From the NCBI GenBank assembly GCA_949293595.1, contig CASFDW010000002.1, positions 186,001 through 250,000 on the forward strand: a stretch of 64,000 nucleotides of DNA, given 5' to 3'. A program made the position numbers and the translations under genes. This document shows positions 26,237-35,858 of the stretch, piece by piece. Numbering within the stretch: position 1 is the stretch's first letter; every line of letters begins with the position of its first letter. The notes beneath the pieces were generated by a model that was not told the origin of the DNA, made no database searches, and was given only the letters and a program-made list of their open reading frames with translations. Source of the stretch: an uncultured Spirochaetales bacterium (lineage in GTDB: Bacteria > Spirochaetota > Spirochaetia > Sphaerochaetales > Sphaerochaetaceae).

Positions 26237-27172
26237 TCAATTCTTCTTCTTATCCAGCCTGAACTGGATGAGAGTCACGATCAGGACCATGACGAAGAGG
26301 ATCAGGGCCTCCGCGCTGGCCTCGCCGTATCTGAGATATCTGAACGCCCTGTTGTATATGTCGTAGACAAGAACGGTCGTAGCCTCGGTGAGGACACCTG
26401 CGCCACCTCCTGCGAGCATGAACACGATGTCGTACACCTTGAAGCACTGTATGGTCAGCATTATCAGCACGAAGAACGTCGTGTTCTTGAGCTGCGGGAG
26501 CGTCACATACCAGAATTTCTGCCAGGTGTTCACGCCGTCTATCGAGGCAGCCTCGTACAGCTCCGAGTTGATTCCCTGGAGACCGGCCAAATAAATGATC
26601 ATGTAATAGCCCATGTATTTCCAGATTGAGAAAAGGACTATCGTGAACATTGCCCACTTGTTGTCGGCAATCCATCCGGGAGGATCATCGACACCCAGAC
26701 GGATGAGTATTTCGTTCACAGGTCCCATCGCCGGGTTGAAGATCATGTTCCAAACGGCGGTGATTGCGACCAGCGATGCGACATAGGGGAAGAAGGAAAC
26801 CGTCCTGAAAAAATTCCTCCCCTTGATCTTCTGATTGAGCACGACCGCCAGGAACAGCGATGCGACAAGCGTGAGCGGCACGGTTCCGATCGAGTATACA
26901 ACCGTATTGACGAACGATGATTTGAACTGGCTGTCATCCATCAGGGAGATGAAGTTCCTGATTCCTGCCCATGTTATGGCGTTCGCACCGTCCCAATTCA
27001 AGAATGCCAAAGCGAAGGCAAAGATGATCGGGACCAAGGTAAACACCGCAAAACCGATGAAGTTCGGGGCAATGAACGAATAGGCGACAAGCTGTCTTCG
27101 CAGCTCGGCCTGCCTCTTCGCCTTGCTCTTTATTATTCTGATATCGGTCACGGGTAATTTTTCTTCTGCCAT
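26237..27172 (-). CDS. Sugar ABC transporter permease (MalF type)
   Basis: A 311-residue permease with six membrane segments and the EAA loop YEAASIDGVNTWQKFWYVTLPQLK near residue 213. AAGGAGG precedes the ATG. It follows the binding protein after a hairpin (27197-27218). No ATPase gene is in this operon, so it presumably uses a general MsmX-like ATPase encoded elsewhere, as is common for CUT1 importers. Confidence 0.9.
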   Translation of the reverse strand: MAEEKLPVTDIRIIKSKAKRQAELRRQLVAYSFIAPNFIGFAVFTLVPIIFAFALAFLNWDGANAITWAGIRNFISLMDDSQFKSSFVNTVVYSIGTVPLTLVASLFLAVVLNQKIKGRNFFRTVSFFPYVASLVAITAVWNMIFNPAMGPVNEILIRLGVDDPPGWIADNKWAMFTIVLFSIWKYMGYYMIIYLAGLQGINSELYEAASIDGVNTWQKFWYVTLPQLKNTTFFVLIMLTIQCFKVYDIVFMLAGGGAGVLTEATTVLVYDIYNRAFRYLRYGEASAEALILFVMVLIVTLIQFRLDKKKN

Positions 27173-27196
27173 GAAATACCCCTCCTTTACGGCAGA

Positions 27197-27218
27197 ATGC
27201 CGCGCATATGCACGGCAT
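27197..27218 (-). other. Intercistronic hairpin after the binding-protein gene
   Basis: ATGCCG (27197-27202) pairs with CGGCAT (27213-27218), with extra pairing inside the loop. There is no U run, so RNA stabilisation or processing is more likely than termination. Confidence 0.55.
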
Positions 27219-27243
27219 CCGGTGATTGTTCAAGACGGAGATG

Positions 27244-28527
27244 TCAGTTGCCGAGAACCTTGTCGACGCCTTCGCCCATCTTCACAAGGCCTGCATCGAT
27301 TCCGATGTTGCCGGTCATGATCTCGTCATGCACCTGGTTGAGGACGGTCTCGATCTCGCTGCTCTTGTCATGGAGAGGCATTTCGAGATAGAGGTTCGCA
27401 ACCTCGAGGGCATCTGCGGAATTCTGATCCGTCGGGAAGCCTGGGATGGCCTTGATGATCTCGATGGTCTCATCCGTTGTGATTGCGGGGAACGTTCCCG
27501 TCGAAGCGACGACGGCGGCACCTTCCTCACCTGTGACGAACTTCACGAATTCCCATGCAAGGTCCTGCTGCTTGCTGTTGGCCGGGATTCCGAGGGCAGT
27601 GATCGTTCCGAGGGTCGAGCCCGGCTCAACACCTTCGGCATGCGGATACTTGACAATGCCCCAGTCGGTGCAGTCGGCCTCTCCTGCGTTGATCTGCTGG
27701 ATGAGGGTCGCGATGAACCAGGATCCCATGTTCATCATCGCCACGCTGTTATTGTAGAAAACGCCTGAATAGTGGGTGTTGCTGGTCTTAAGCATCGCAT
27801 AATCCATACAGATTCCGTCATCCTGCTGGCTGAGGACCATCTCATAATATGGCTTGAGATAGCTGTAGTCGCCGCCGTCGACGATGGAATGCTTGCCATC
27901 GAGGATTCCGAAGAGCTGTACGGCACTCCTCCAGGTATGGTAGTGGGCACCATATACCTTGCCGGCGCCGCGTCCGCTTGTGACAGCACGTGCAAGAGCA
28001 TCATATTCCTCGAAGGTCATGTCGTTCGTCGGGTAGTCGAGGCCTGCGGCATCGAAAAGAGCCTTGTTGTAGAAAACGACCCAGAAGTCGCTCCTGAACG
28101 GAAGCTCGTAGACCTTGCCGTCCACGGTGACCTGCTCGACGATTCCGCCATACTTGGAAGCATCCACACCATCCTTTTCCATATAAGGTACAAGATCGAT
28201 CAGAAGACCTGTCTTGACGAGGTTGTTATAGCCGGGGATGTCCTTCACCGCCACAACATCGAAATCGCTTCCACCGGAAAGCTGGATCTGGAGCATGTTG
28301 GAATAATCTGAAGAGCCAAGGTCGACCATTTCAACCGTGACATCTGGATTGGCAGCTTCGAAAGCATCGATGAGAGGCTGGTAATATGCTGTCTGTCCGA
28401 TATCCCATACAGCCCATGTGAGGACCTTCTTTCCATCTGCGGAAACCGCTTTCTCAGAGGATCCGTTTGCGAAAACAAATGAAACGGCCATGAGAACGAC
28501 CAAAAACAATGCTAGGAATTTTTTCAT
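27244..28527 (-). CDS. Sugar ABC transporter binding protein (family 1)
   Basis: A 427-residue extracellular binding protein. The signal peptide ends FVFA and is followed by NGSSEKA with no lipobox Cys, so a free periplasmic protein is predicted. LTWAVWDIGQTAYYQPLIDAFEA and the VVAVKDIPGYNNLVKTGLL region fit the SBP family 1 fold. ATG 28527 is chosen because GGAGGAAAG lies upstream; the ORF extends further but without any ribosome site. The operon with two permeases and a lyase predicts an oligosaccharide ligand, likely uronate-containing. Confidence 0.9.
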   Translation of the reverse strand: MKKFLALFLVVLMAVSFVFANGSSEKAVSADGKKVLTWAVWDIGQTAYYQPLIDAFEAANPDVTVEMVDLGSSDYSNMLQIQLSGGSDFDVVAVKDIPGYNNLVKTGLLIDLVPYMEKDGVDASKYGGIVEQVTVDGKVYELPFRSDFWVVFYNKALFDAAGLDYPTNDMTFEEYDALARAVTSGRGAGKVYGAHYHTWRSAVQLFGILDGKHSIVDGGDYSYLKPYYEMVLSQQDDGICMDYAMLKTSNTHYSGVFYNNSVAMMNMGSWFIATLIQQINAGEADCTDWGIVKYPHAEGVEPGSTLGTITALGIPANSKQQDLAWEFVKFVTGEEGAAVVASTGTFPAITTDETIEIIKAIPGFPTDQNSADALEVANLYLEMPLHDKSSEIETVLNQVHDEIMTGNIGIDAGLVKMGEGVDKVLGN

Positions 28528-28546
28528 TTCTTTCCTCCAGTTTTTT

Positions 28547-28593
28547 GTTAGCTGAAAAAAGGCTAACCCCGGATTTGCATCTTTAACATGCAA
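28547..28593. promoter_or_regulatory. Two inverted repeats upstream of the binding-protein gene
   Basis: GTTAGC (28547-28552) and GCTAAC (28562-28567) are 9 bases apart. TTGCAT (28575-28580) and ATGCAA (28588-28593) are 7 bases apart. Both are perfect and lie in the divergent control region between the importer and YesM/YesN operons; either could be the YesN-type regulator target. Confidence 0.45.
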
Positions 28594-28677
28594 TTATTTT
28601 TTCTTTTCATGGAAAAATTCAGCTCGGAAGTGAAGAAAATGCATGTCAAACAAATGGTGGTAATATAAAATTTCCAT

Positions 28678-30417
28678 ATGTGGGGGAACATGAAATTCAA
28701 TTCGATCCGAGCGAAGGTCACATTCATCACAACCGTCACAAGCGCGATAATACTCATTATTTTCGCCACCGTGATGATCATGCTTTCGAACAACGAGCTA
28801 CTTACCTCGGTGATACAGAACGAATCGAACAACATGAACATATACATAAACAGGATCAACCAGAATCTTGACAACATAAGGAACATAGCGATCAGATGTG
28901 CATCGGACACCGATCTGAAGCTGTCCATGAGCGAGAACGACAACTATGCCTGGCTCAACGGATACTACGATATCGAGACCTCGATAAAAAGCAACCCCAG
29001 CTTCAGCTATATCAACCGCCTGATAATAACGGATTCGGATTTCGAAAGGTTCATGCAGTTCGGCAACGACGTCTCGAACACAAAGCCGCTGGACAAACAG
29101 GTGATCGACGAGGAATTCGGGGACAAGATCGGGGAATTCGGAAACGTGAAACAGTCGGAACTGTCGTTCACGCGTGACTGGGAGGCCAGCCTGATACTGC
29201 CGATAATCGACTACAACACCGGAGAAAGCCTTGGAAACGTCTATGTGGCCGTATCGCTCACCAAGCTTTTCGAGGACATCGCACACAATTCTGCCAACGG
29301 ATATTACTGGATAAGCATTTTCGGGAAAGATTTCTGTTTCGACGGAACAAAGCTCGTCGAAAGGGATCCAGCAATCACCACAGGGACCATCTCACTCTAC
29401 AAAAGCCACCTGAACACCGATACACGCTCCGTATATGCGGTCCGGAACGATGGTGCCGTAAGCTACAGGCTCGTGATGGAGGACGGGAAGTACGGTGTGG
29501 TGCTGACCCTCGGCTTCAACCACCCCTCCATCAGGAAGCTTTCCTCGTATATGGCGGTACTCATACTGTTCGTCCTCTCCTCCGTCATCATACTGCTGCT
29601 CATCCTCTCAATGTACATAAGCAGGATCATATACCGTCCGATAAAAAAACTCGCAACACACATAAACAACATCCGCCAGGGTGATTTCTCCATAGACCGC
29701 TCGCTTGAGACAAACAACGAGTTCGGGATAATCGGCAACGGCATCAACAGCCTCTCTGCAGAGGTCACCACGCTCATGGAGAAGAAAATCCAGGACGAGA
29801 AGAACAGGATGGAGCTCGAATACAGGATGCTCCAGAACCAGATCAACCCTCATTTCATCTACAATACGCTCAACTCAATAAAATGGATGGCCACAATCCA
29901 GAAGGCCGACGGGATAGCCGAGATGGTCACAAGCCTTTCGAGGCTGATGAAGATGATCAGCAAGAGCAATACGATGATAAGGCTCGAGGACGAGATATCG
30001 TTCACGGAGGATTATCTGCTCATCATGCGTTACAGGTACGGCAACACCATAACCTACTATAAGAAAATCGGGGAAGGAACCCTGGATGCGGTCATACCAA
30101 GGTTCACTCTGCAGCCGATCGTCGAGAATGCGATTTTCCACGGTCTTGAGCCGAAGGGCTCGGGAGCAATCGCAATCGTCACGGAGAGGATACGGGACGA
30201 TGTGGTGGTCCTGATTGCCGACAACGGCTCCGGATTTCTGCAGGAAGACATGGCAGGGGAGAAACACAGCGGCATGTTCAAATCGATCGGTGTCGAAAAC
30301 ATCACGAAAAGGCTTGAATACACATTCATAGGACAGGCAACGGTGTCCACACGAAGCATTCCCGGTGTCGGAACGTATGTTACAATAAGAATACCGTATC
30401 GCACGGAGGTCCTATGA
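28678..30417 (+). CDS. YesM-type sensor histidine kinase
   Basis: A 579-residue membrane kinase: TM1 about 14-36, extracellular Cache-like sensor about 40-285, TM2 about 291-312, a HAMP linker, and the His_kinase domain with the phosphoacceptor in QINPHFIYNTLNS (His near 392). The ATPase domain has N-box LQPIVENAIFHGL (Asn near 484) and a G1 box ADNGSGF. A TATAAA box (28664-28669) lies 8 bases before ATG 28678 with no Shine-Dalgarno; ATG 28690 is an alternative. It overlaps the regulator gene by 4 bases. Confidence 0.9.
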   Translation: MWGNMKFNSIRAKVTFITTVTSAIILIIFATVMIMLSNNELLTSVIQNESNNMNIYINRINQNLDNIRNIAIRCASDTDLKLSMSENDNYAWLNGYYDIETSIKSNPSFSYINRLIITDSDFERFMQFGNDVSNTKPLDKQVIDEEFGDKIGEFGNVKQSELSFTRDWEASLILPIIDYNTGESLGNVYVAVSLTKLFEDIAHNSANGYYWISIFGKDFCFDGTKLVERDPAITTGTISLYKSHLNTDTRSVYAVRNDGAVSYRLVMEDGKYGVVLTLGFNHPSIRKLSSYMAVLILFVLSSVIILLLILSMYISRIIYRPIKKLATHINNIRQGDFSIDRSLETNNEFGIIGNGINSLSAEVTTLMEKKIQDEKNRMELEYRMLQNQINPHFIYNTLNSIKWMATIQKADGIAEMVTSLSRLMKMISKSNTMIRLEDEISFTEDYLLIMRYRYGNTITYYKKIGEGTLDAVIPRFTLQPIVENAIFHGLEPKGSGAIAIVTERIRDDVVVLIADNGSGFLQEDMAGEKHSGMFKSIGVENITKRLEYTFIGQATVSTRSIPGVGTYVTIRIPYRTEVL

Positions 30418-32036
30418 AATACACTGTGATCATCGCAGACGACGAGCCTTTGGTGCTGGTCGGCCTTCAAAGCCTCATCAACTGGGAAAGCGAGAACCTG
30501 GAGATAATACATCAGGCAAGAAACGGCAGGATGCTTTATGATGCAATCGTTTCATATGAACCCGACATCGTGATCACGGATATCAAGATGCCGGTTATGG
30601 ACGGGCTAAAGGTCATGGAGAAAATCCATGCGGAAATGGATGACGGGCCCTACTTCATCCTCCTCACCAGTTTCGAGGAATTCGACCTTGTGAAAAAGGC
30701 GATAAGGCTCGATGCGATAGACTACCTTGTGAAAATCGAACAGAACAGCGAGAACCTTCTGAACGCATTGAGGAAGGCCAAGGAGAAGATAGATGAAAAA
30801 AGGCTCTCGAAATACTCAGACAAGCCGAAAAAGGATGCCCGGGCACATGGCATAGAGATGCTTCAGGACAAATTCTTCATCAGGCAGTTCTTCAATCTTT
30901 CAAACCATGCCGGTCCTATGGAAAACCAGATTGCGGACCTGGACCTCGATCTCGCCTACGACCATTTCGCAGTCTCGTATGTCTGCTTTCCATCCATATT
31001 CTCAATGGGAAACACGGAAAAGGCGATCTCCCTCTACTACTCCACCCTTCATCTTTTCAAGGAGACGATATCAAGATACGCACGGGGATATGTGACGAGC
31101 CTGGACCTTGGACATTTCGCCATCACGTTCTGCTTCGACAGATCAAAAAAATCCGGATACAGGAATTTATTATTCACGGCGTTACGTGCAGCAAGGGAAA
31201 GCGCAAAGAATTTCTTCTCTCTCGACACGCTGGTTTCCGTAGGGCCGCCCGTGGATGACATACGGTTGCTCTCCGAAACCTTCTACAAGGCGAGGATCCT
31301 TGCGGAACGGACAACGGAGAACGACCCGATCGTATTCTACGAGCACAGGCAGAACATAGGCTTCACGGGAAAGACGCTCGACCAGGAAAAATACAGGATG
31401 CGCCTGAAAAAGGCGTTCGAGGAGATGGGGCTCGAGGAGCTGGACGGCGTGCTTTCCGACATCGCAAAGGAGATGGACGACGAGAACCTGTCGCTTGTGA
31501 ACGCTCTCGATGCGGCGTCCAGCATCCTTTACATGGCAATGAGCCTGCTTCCAGACGGGCAGAACATGATAGAGGAGATATTCTCATCGAACCCGCTCGG
31601 GACCAACTACAGGATCCTCTACCATGCCAGGAACTCGCACGAATGCGCCATGTGGCTCGTGACGCTCAAGGATGGGATCAAGGAGAAGATCCAGGAAAAA
31701 CGGCAGGATTACAGGAAGATCACCATCACGAAGATACAGAATTACATCAAGGAGAACATAACACGGAGGCTCACACTCGGGGAGGTCAGCGGACTCTTCG
31801 GTTATTCAGAGGGATATCTTTCCATACTGTTCTCAAAGTATGCTAACATGTCTTTTGTGGATTATGTGACAAAGGAAAAGGTGCAGAAGGCCAAGGATAT
31901 GCTTTCCTCCGGGAATGCAAAGGTATACGAGACGGCGGAGGCCCTCGGCTTCGAAAGCCCGTTCTATTTCTCAAAGGTCTTCAAGAAGGTGGCGGGGGTT
32001 TCACCCAGCGAGTACATGCAGGGCCTGACCAAATAA
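30414..32036 (+). CDS. YesN-type response regulator with AraC DNA-binding domain
   Basis: A 540-residue regulator. The REC domain has Asp 9/10, phosphoacceptor Asp 56 in VITDIKMP, and Thr in LLTSF. A long linker follows, and an AraC-type double helix-turn-helix covers about residues 432-535 (GEVSGLFGYSEGYLSILFSKYANMSFVDYV, then AEALGFESPFYFSKVFKKVAGVSPSEY). With the kinase it probably senses an oligosaccharide and activates the divergent importer and downstream hydrolases. Confidence 0.92.
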   Translation: MKYTVIIADDEPLVLVGLQSLINWESENLEIIHQARNGRMLYDAIVSYEPDIVITDIKMPVMDGLKVMEKIHAEMDDGPYFILLTSFEEFDLVKKAIRLDAIDYLVKIEQNSENLLNALRKAKEKIDEKRLSKYSDKPKKDARAHGIEMLQDKFFIRQFFNLSNHAGPMENQIADLDLDLAYDHFAVSYVCFPSIFSMGNTEKAISLYYSTLHLFKETISRYARGYVTSLDLGHFAITFCFDRSKKSGYRNLLFTALRAARESAKNFFSLDTLVSVGPPVDDIRLLSETFYKARILAERTTENDPIVFYEHRQNIGFTGKTLDQEKYRMRLKKAFEEMGLEELDGVLSDIAKEMDDENLSLVNALDAASSILYMAMSLLPDGQNMIEEIFSSNPLGTNYRILYHARNSHECAMWLVTLKDGIKEKIQEKRQDYRKITITKIQNYIKENITRRLTLGEVSGLFGYSEGYLSILFSKYANMSFVDYVTKEKVQKAKDMLSSGNAKVYETAEALGFESPFYFSKVFKKVAGVSPSEYMQGLTK

Positions 32037-32040
32037 CGCT

Positions 32041-32056
32041 ACGGAGAAAGCTCCGT
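32041..32056 (+). other. Short intercistronic hairpin
   Basis: ACGGAG (32041-32046) pairs with CTCCGT (32051-32056) between the regulator and GH88 genes. It has no T run and may only modulate mRNA decay. Confidence 0.4.
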
Positions 32057-32084
32057 AATAAACATACGTGAAAAGGAGAACGAC

Positions 32085-33248
32085 ATGGAAAGAAAGGAAC
32101 TGACCGAAAGGGAAAGGCTTGATGCGCTGGACAATGCAATAGCCATCATCAGAAGGAATCTGCCCGACTACACATACAAATGCCAGCAGGCGAACACGGA
32201 CGGTGGCATTTACGAGGCGATCGACAACATTGAATGGACCACCGGGTTCTGGCCCGGGGAGCTTTGGCTCGCCTATCTGAACACGGAGGACGAGCTGTTC
32301 GCCCATGTCGCCGGCATATTTGTCGAGGATTTCAAGAAAAGGATCGAGACCAAAACCGCAGTGGAACACCATGATATGGGATTCCTGTACACACCATCCT
32401 GCGTGGCGGCATGGATGATCAAGAAGGACAGCCATGCAAGGGATGCCGCAATAAAGGCGGCTGACCAGCTTATCTCCCGCTTTCAGGAAAAGGGACAATT
32501 CCTCCAGGCATGGGGCGTCCTCGGGGCAAAGGATAACTACCGCTACATAATCGACTGTCTGCTCAATCTGCCGCTGCTGTATTGGGCAAGCGATGAAACC
32601 GGGGATCCGAAATACCGGGATATCGCGCTCAGACACACGAAAACCTGCATAGCCAATTCCTTCAGAAAGGATTATTCGAGCTTCCACACATTCTTCATGG
32701 ATCCGGAGACCGGCGCACCGGTGCGCGGCGAAACCTGCCAGGGCTACAAGGCCGATTCGTCATGGGCGCGCGGACAGGCCTGGGGCGTGTACGGCCTTGC
32801 CCTCGCCTACAGGCATACGGGAAACCGGGATTATCTCGACCTGTTCGAACCGGTTGCAAAATACTTCATGGACAAGCTTCCTGACGATCTGATCCCCTAC
32901 TGGGACCTCATCTTCACAAGCGGCGACGAACCGAGGGATTCCTCTTCCGCCTCCATCGTGGCATGCGGATTCCTGGAAGCTGCCTCAAGCTATGAGAAGC
33001 TCGGAGAATACGACAAGGCCGTGAAATACCGCAGGCTTGCAAAACAGCTCCTCAAGGCGGTATATGACACATGCATGGTGAAAAAGGACGAAAAAGGCGT
33101 GAACGGACTTGTGAAGCACGGAACATACAGCAAGAAGAGCCCGTACAACACCTGCACTCCCGCCGGCGTCGACGAATGCGTGAGCTGGGGTGATTATTAC
33201 TGGATGGAAGCCCTCACAAGGCTCGGCGGATGGAAGAGCTGGTGGTGA
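32085..33248 (+). CDS. Unsaturated glucuronyl hydrolase, GH88
   Basis: A 387-residue alpha/alpha-barrel GH88 enzyme. EHHDMGFLY near residue 88 and YIIDCLLNLPLLYWA near 150 carry the two conserved Asp residues of UGL, and DSSWARGQAWGVYGLA near 222 is also family-typical. It hydrolyses the 4,5-unsaturated uronate left by polysaccharide lyases, so its neighbour lyases would supply the substrate. No signal peptide: a cytoplasmic step. SD AAAAGGAG precedes the ATG. Released unsaturated uronate would need KduI/KduD, not seen here, to reach KDG. Confidence 0.92.
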   Translation: MERKELTERERLDALDNAIAIIRRNLPDYTYKCQQANTDGGIYEAIDNIEWTTGFWPGELWLAYLNTEDELFAHVAGIFVEDFKKRIETKTAVEHHDMGFLYTPSCVAAWMIKKDSHARDAAIKAADQLISRFQEKGQFLQAWGVLGAKDNYRYIIDCLLNLPLLYWASDETGDPKYRDIALRHTKTCIANSFRKDYSSFHTFFMDPETGAPVRGETCQGYKADSSWARGQAWGVYGLALAYRHTGNRDYLDLFEPVAKYFMDKLPDDLIPYWDLIFTSGDEPRDSSSASIVACGFLEAASSYEKLGEYDKAVKYRRLAKQLLKAVYDTCMVKKDEKGVNGLVKHGTYSKKSPYNTCTPAGVDECVSWGDYYWMEALTRLGGWKSWW

Positions 33249-35074
33249 TGTCTGGAATAATTTCAAAGGCGTTCTCATCCTGCGGCATCTCCAGACCGCT
33301 TTTCACAAACACCTTGTCAATAGAAAACAGGGATTTCTGGCGGAGCGTGCCACAAAGGATTGCCGATGCCGCAATCAGGACGGCAGAGGAGGAGAAAGGG
33401 GATTTCCCCTTCCTCCCCCTGTCGCTTTACAAGGACTTTCTGGCAACAGGTGAAAGGAAGAACTACGAGACTCCGTTTTTCAAAAAGAGGAAGATGCTGT
33501 CCGATCTTGTCATCGCGGAATGCATCGAGGACAAGGGACGTTTCATGGCAAGGATTGAGGACGGGATATGGTCTCTTTTATCCGAACCCGGATGGGCGAT
33601 TCCCGCCCACAACTCATATATCCGCGACACCCCGCAGCTTACGATGCCTCTGATCGAACGACCAGTGCTGGATCTGTTCGCATGCGAAACGGGGGAGATC
33701 CTGTCATTGACAGGAACCCTTTTGCAGGGCAGGATCGATCCGATCCTTGGCAGAGACATCGCATACGAGCTGGAAAGGCGGATACTCAAACCGTATCTGG
33801 AAGACCATTTCTGGTGGATGGGCGGATGCGGAAAGCTCAACAACTGGAGCCCCTGGTGCACACAGAACATCCTGCTGTCCACACTTCCGCTGGAAAATCT
33901 CGGAAGCAAGGAAAGGGCGGCAGTCGTCGAAAAGGCCTGCGGAACCCTTGATCTGTTCCTGGACGAATATGCCGATGACGGATGCTGCGACGAGGGCGCC
34001 CAATACTGGCATGCGGCGGCACTGGCCCTCTGGGGCTGCCTCTTCATTCTTTCCGATGCCTGCGGAGGCGCAGGGGCGGATGTGTTTGAAAACCCCAAGG
34101 TCAGGGCCATGGCATCCTACATAGAGAAGGTCCATGTCGGGGATGATATCTACATCAACTACGCAGACTGTTCCCCAAAGGCGGGAAAGCTTGGAGCCCG
34201 GGAGTATCTTTTCGGCAAAGCGGTTAATGATCCCGGACTCTCCGCACATGCCCTGACGGATTGGAAAAAGCATGGCTGCGGCGAGGACGACAACAACTAC
34301 AACCTCTTTTACAAGGCGGTGGCATGTCTTGCCGCCAAGGAGATGGAGGAGGAATCCGGAAACATCGCAAAAACCACAAAACCGGAATTCTCCCTTTTCA
34401 AGAAGACGGGAATGGCGATATACCGCAAAGACGGCGTGGTCCTTGGAGTCAAGGCCGGAGGAAACGACGACAGCCACAACCACAACGACGTCGGCAGCAT
34501 CACCCTTTATGATGGTGTCAAGCCCCTTCTGATAGACATCGGTGTTGAAACCTACACCAAGACGACGTTCTCCAAGGACCGTTATACCTTATGGCCGATG
34601 CAGAGCGCATACCACAACACAGTCAACTTCCCTCCGTTCATGCAGATGGACGGAAGCATATACAAAGCGACCGAGGTGCATTTTACACCGGAGTCTGCTA
34701 TCATGGAGATGAAAGAGGCCTATGACCGCAGAGCGGGAGTTAAGACCTGCAGGAGGAGCATATCCTTCAACGGCAGGACAATCACCGTCGTAGACGAGGC
34801 GCGGGCTGAGGAAAAACCCGTGCTCAGCCTAATGAGCGTTGAAAGGCCCGAGACGGGCGCCTGCTGTCTGTCCTACCCCTCTTTCAGCATAAGCTTCAAT
34901 GGGAACGGAGGATTTCAGGTCGAGGAAATTCCAATCACGGACAAGAGGCTGAGAAAAGCCTGGCCGGAAAAGATCTGCAGGACCCTCGTCCCTTTTGAGG
35001 AAAGACTTGTTTGGACGATCCATATCGGAAAGGAGGTATCATGGAAATCAGGATCACAGGAAACGGAACAGTAA
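33248..35074 (+). CDS. Second heparinase II/III-like lyase
   Basis: A 608-residue cytoplasmic protein whose C-terminal half shows the heparinase II/III hallmark DDSHNHNDVGSITLYDGVKPLLIDIG (about residues 413-438) and an N-terminal toroid with NNWSPWCTQNIL. It resembles PL-type lyases that act on uronate-containing oligosaccharides. The TGATG overlap with the GH88 stop at 33246-33252 fixes the start at 33248; an in-frame ATG at 33230 lies upstream. Sequence differs enough from the 23440 lyase to suggest different linkage preference. Confidence 0.82.
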   Translation: MSGIISKAFSSCGISRPLFTNTLSIENRDFWRSVPQRIADAAIRTAEEEKGDFPFLPLSLYKDFLATGERKNYETPFFKKRKMLSDLVIAECIEDKGRFMARIEDGIWSLLSEPGWAIPAHNSYIRDTPQLTMPLIERPVLDLFACETGEILSLTGTLLQGRIDPILGRDIAYELERRILKPYLEDHFWWMGGCGKLNNWSPWCTQNILLSTLPLENLGSKERAAVVEKACGTLDLFLDEYADDGCCDEGAQYWHAAALALWGCLFILSDACGGAGADVFENPKVRAMASYIEKVHVGDDIYINYADCSPKAGKLGAREYLFGKAVNDPGLSAHALTDWKKHGCGEDDNNYNLFYKAVACLAAKEMEEESGNIAKTTKPEFSLFKKTGMAIYRKDGVVLGVKAGGNDDSHNHNDVGSITLYDGVKPLLIDIGVETYTKTTFSKDRYTLWPMQSAYHNTVNFPPFMQMDGSIYKATEVHFTPESAIMEMKEAYDRRAGVKTCRRSISFNGRTITVVDEARAEEKPVLSLMSVERPETGACCLSYPSFSISFNGNGGFQVEEIPITDKRLRKAWPEKICRTLVPFEERLVWTIHIGKEVSWKSGSQETEQ

Positions 35075-35814
35075 AGGCCGAGACATCTGGAGCGGACGGA
35101 ATCTATCTTGTCTACAGGCAGGAATACCAGGAAGGCGATTCGATAGTCTTCATCCCGGAGGAAAAGGGATTCTACACCATCCAGTTCGATGCGGTGCTCG
35201 GAAGAACCACCGTATATTCCGACGGCAGCGGATACAGGCTGGACATCCCGTTCGGGCAGAAGCATGACTGCTATCAGGAGAATGCCTTCAAGGGCTCCCT
35301 CCATTTTCTTTGGGCTCGGAAGGCCTATGCATGGGAGACCGGATACCGCAACCTTTCCATCAACCCATATGACGCACATGAAAACACCTCTCTGTTCCCA
35401 CATGCAAAAGCGAACATAGAGACACGAGGAGAATCGGTCTTCGCCGCAAGAAACGCCATAGATGGGATCGTGGCTTCAAACAACCATGGAAAATGGCCAT
35501 GGGCCAGCTGGGGGATCAACAGGGATCCCAACGCCGCCCTGACGCTGGATTTCGGAAGGACCGTCGTCATCGACAGGATAATCTTCTACACCCGTGCGGA
35601 CTTCCCTCACGACGCATGGTGGGACAAAGGCACGATAGCTTTCAGCGACGGGAGCGAAATGGTCTTCGATTTGAAAAAGAAAGACGGTCCGCAGGAATTC
35701 ACATTTCCTGAGAAGAGGATATCATCCCTTGTTCTGGACCGCCTGATAAAGAGCGACGACCCGTCGCCGTTCCCGGCGCTAATCCAGCTCGAGGTGTACG
35801 GCCGCGAATTATAA
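35041..35814 (+). CDS. Discoidin (F5/8 type C)-like carbohydrate-binding protein
   Basis: A 257-residue protein without signal peptide. The C-terminal part (about 125-255) resembles a discoidin/F5-8C domain: AARNAIDGIVASNNHGKWPWASWGINRDPNAALTLDFG and later IIFYTRADFPHDAWW. The N-terminal half is an unassigned beta-rich region. It starts inside the end of the lyase gene with AAAGGAGGT as ribosome site. A cytoplasmic sugar-binding helper or an unclassified hydrolase accessory is possible; catalytic residues are not evident. Confidence 0.6.
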   Translation: MEIRITGNGTVKAETSGADGIYLVYRQEYQEGDSIVFIPEEKGFYTIQFDAVLGRTTVYSDGSGYRLDIPFGQKHDCYQENAFKGSLHFLWARKAYAWETGYRNLSINPYDAHENTSLFPHAKANIETRGESVFAARNAIDGIVASNNHGKWPWASWGINRDPNAALTLDFGRTVVIDRIIFYTRADFPHDAWWDKGTIAFSDGSEMVFDLKKKDGPQEFTFPEKRISSLVLDRLIKSDDPSPFPALIQLEVYGREL

Positions 35815-35820
35815 CGTAAA

Positions 35821-35850
35821 GAGGGGAAAACACCAATGTGTATTCCCCTC
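35821..35850. terminator. Possible bidirectional terminator hairpin
   Basis: GAGGGGAA (35821-35828) pairs with TTCCCCTC (35843-35850), with additional CAC/GTG pairing inside. It lies between convergent genes but has only a poor U run on either side. Confidence 0.45.
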
Positions 35851-35858
35851 AAATGCTT

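Noticed and set aside
28528..28593. N-terminal extension of the sugar-binding protein
   Set aside because: It precedes a perfect signal peptide, covers the Shine-Dalgarno and the inverted repeats.
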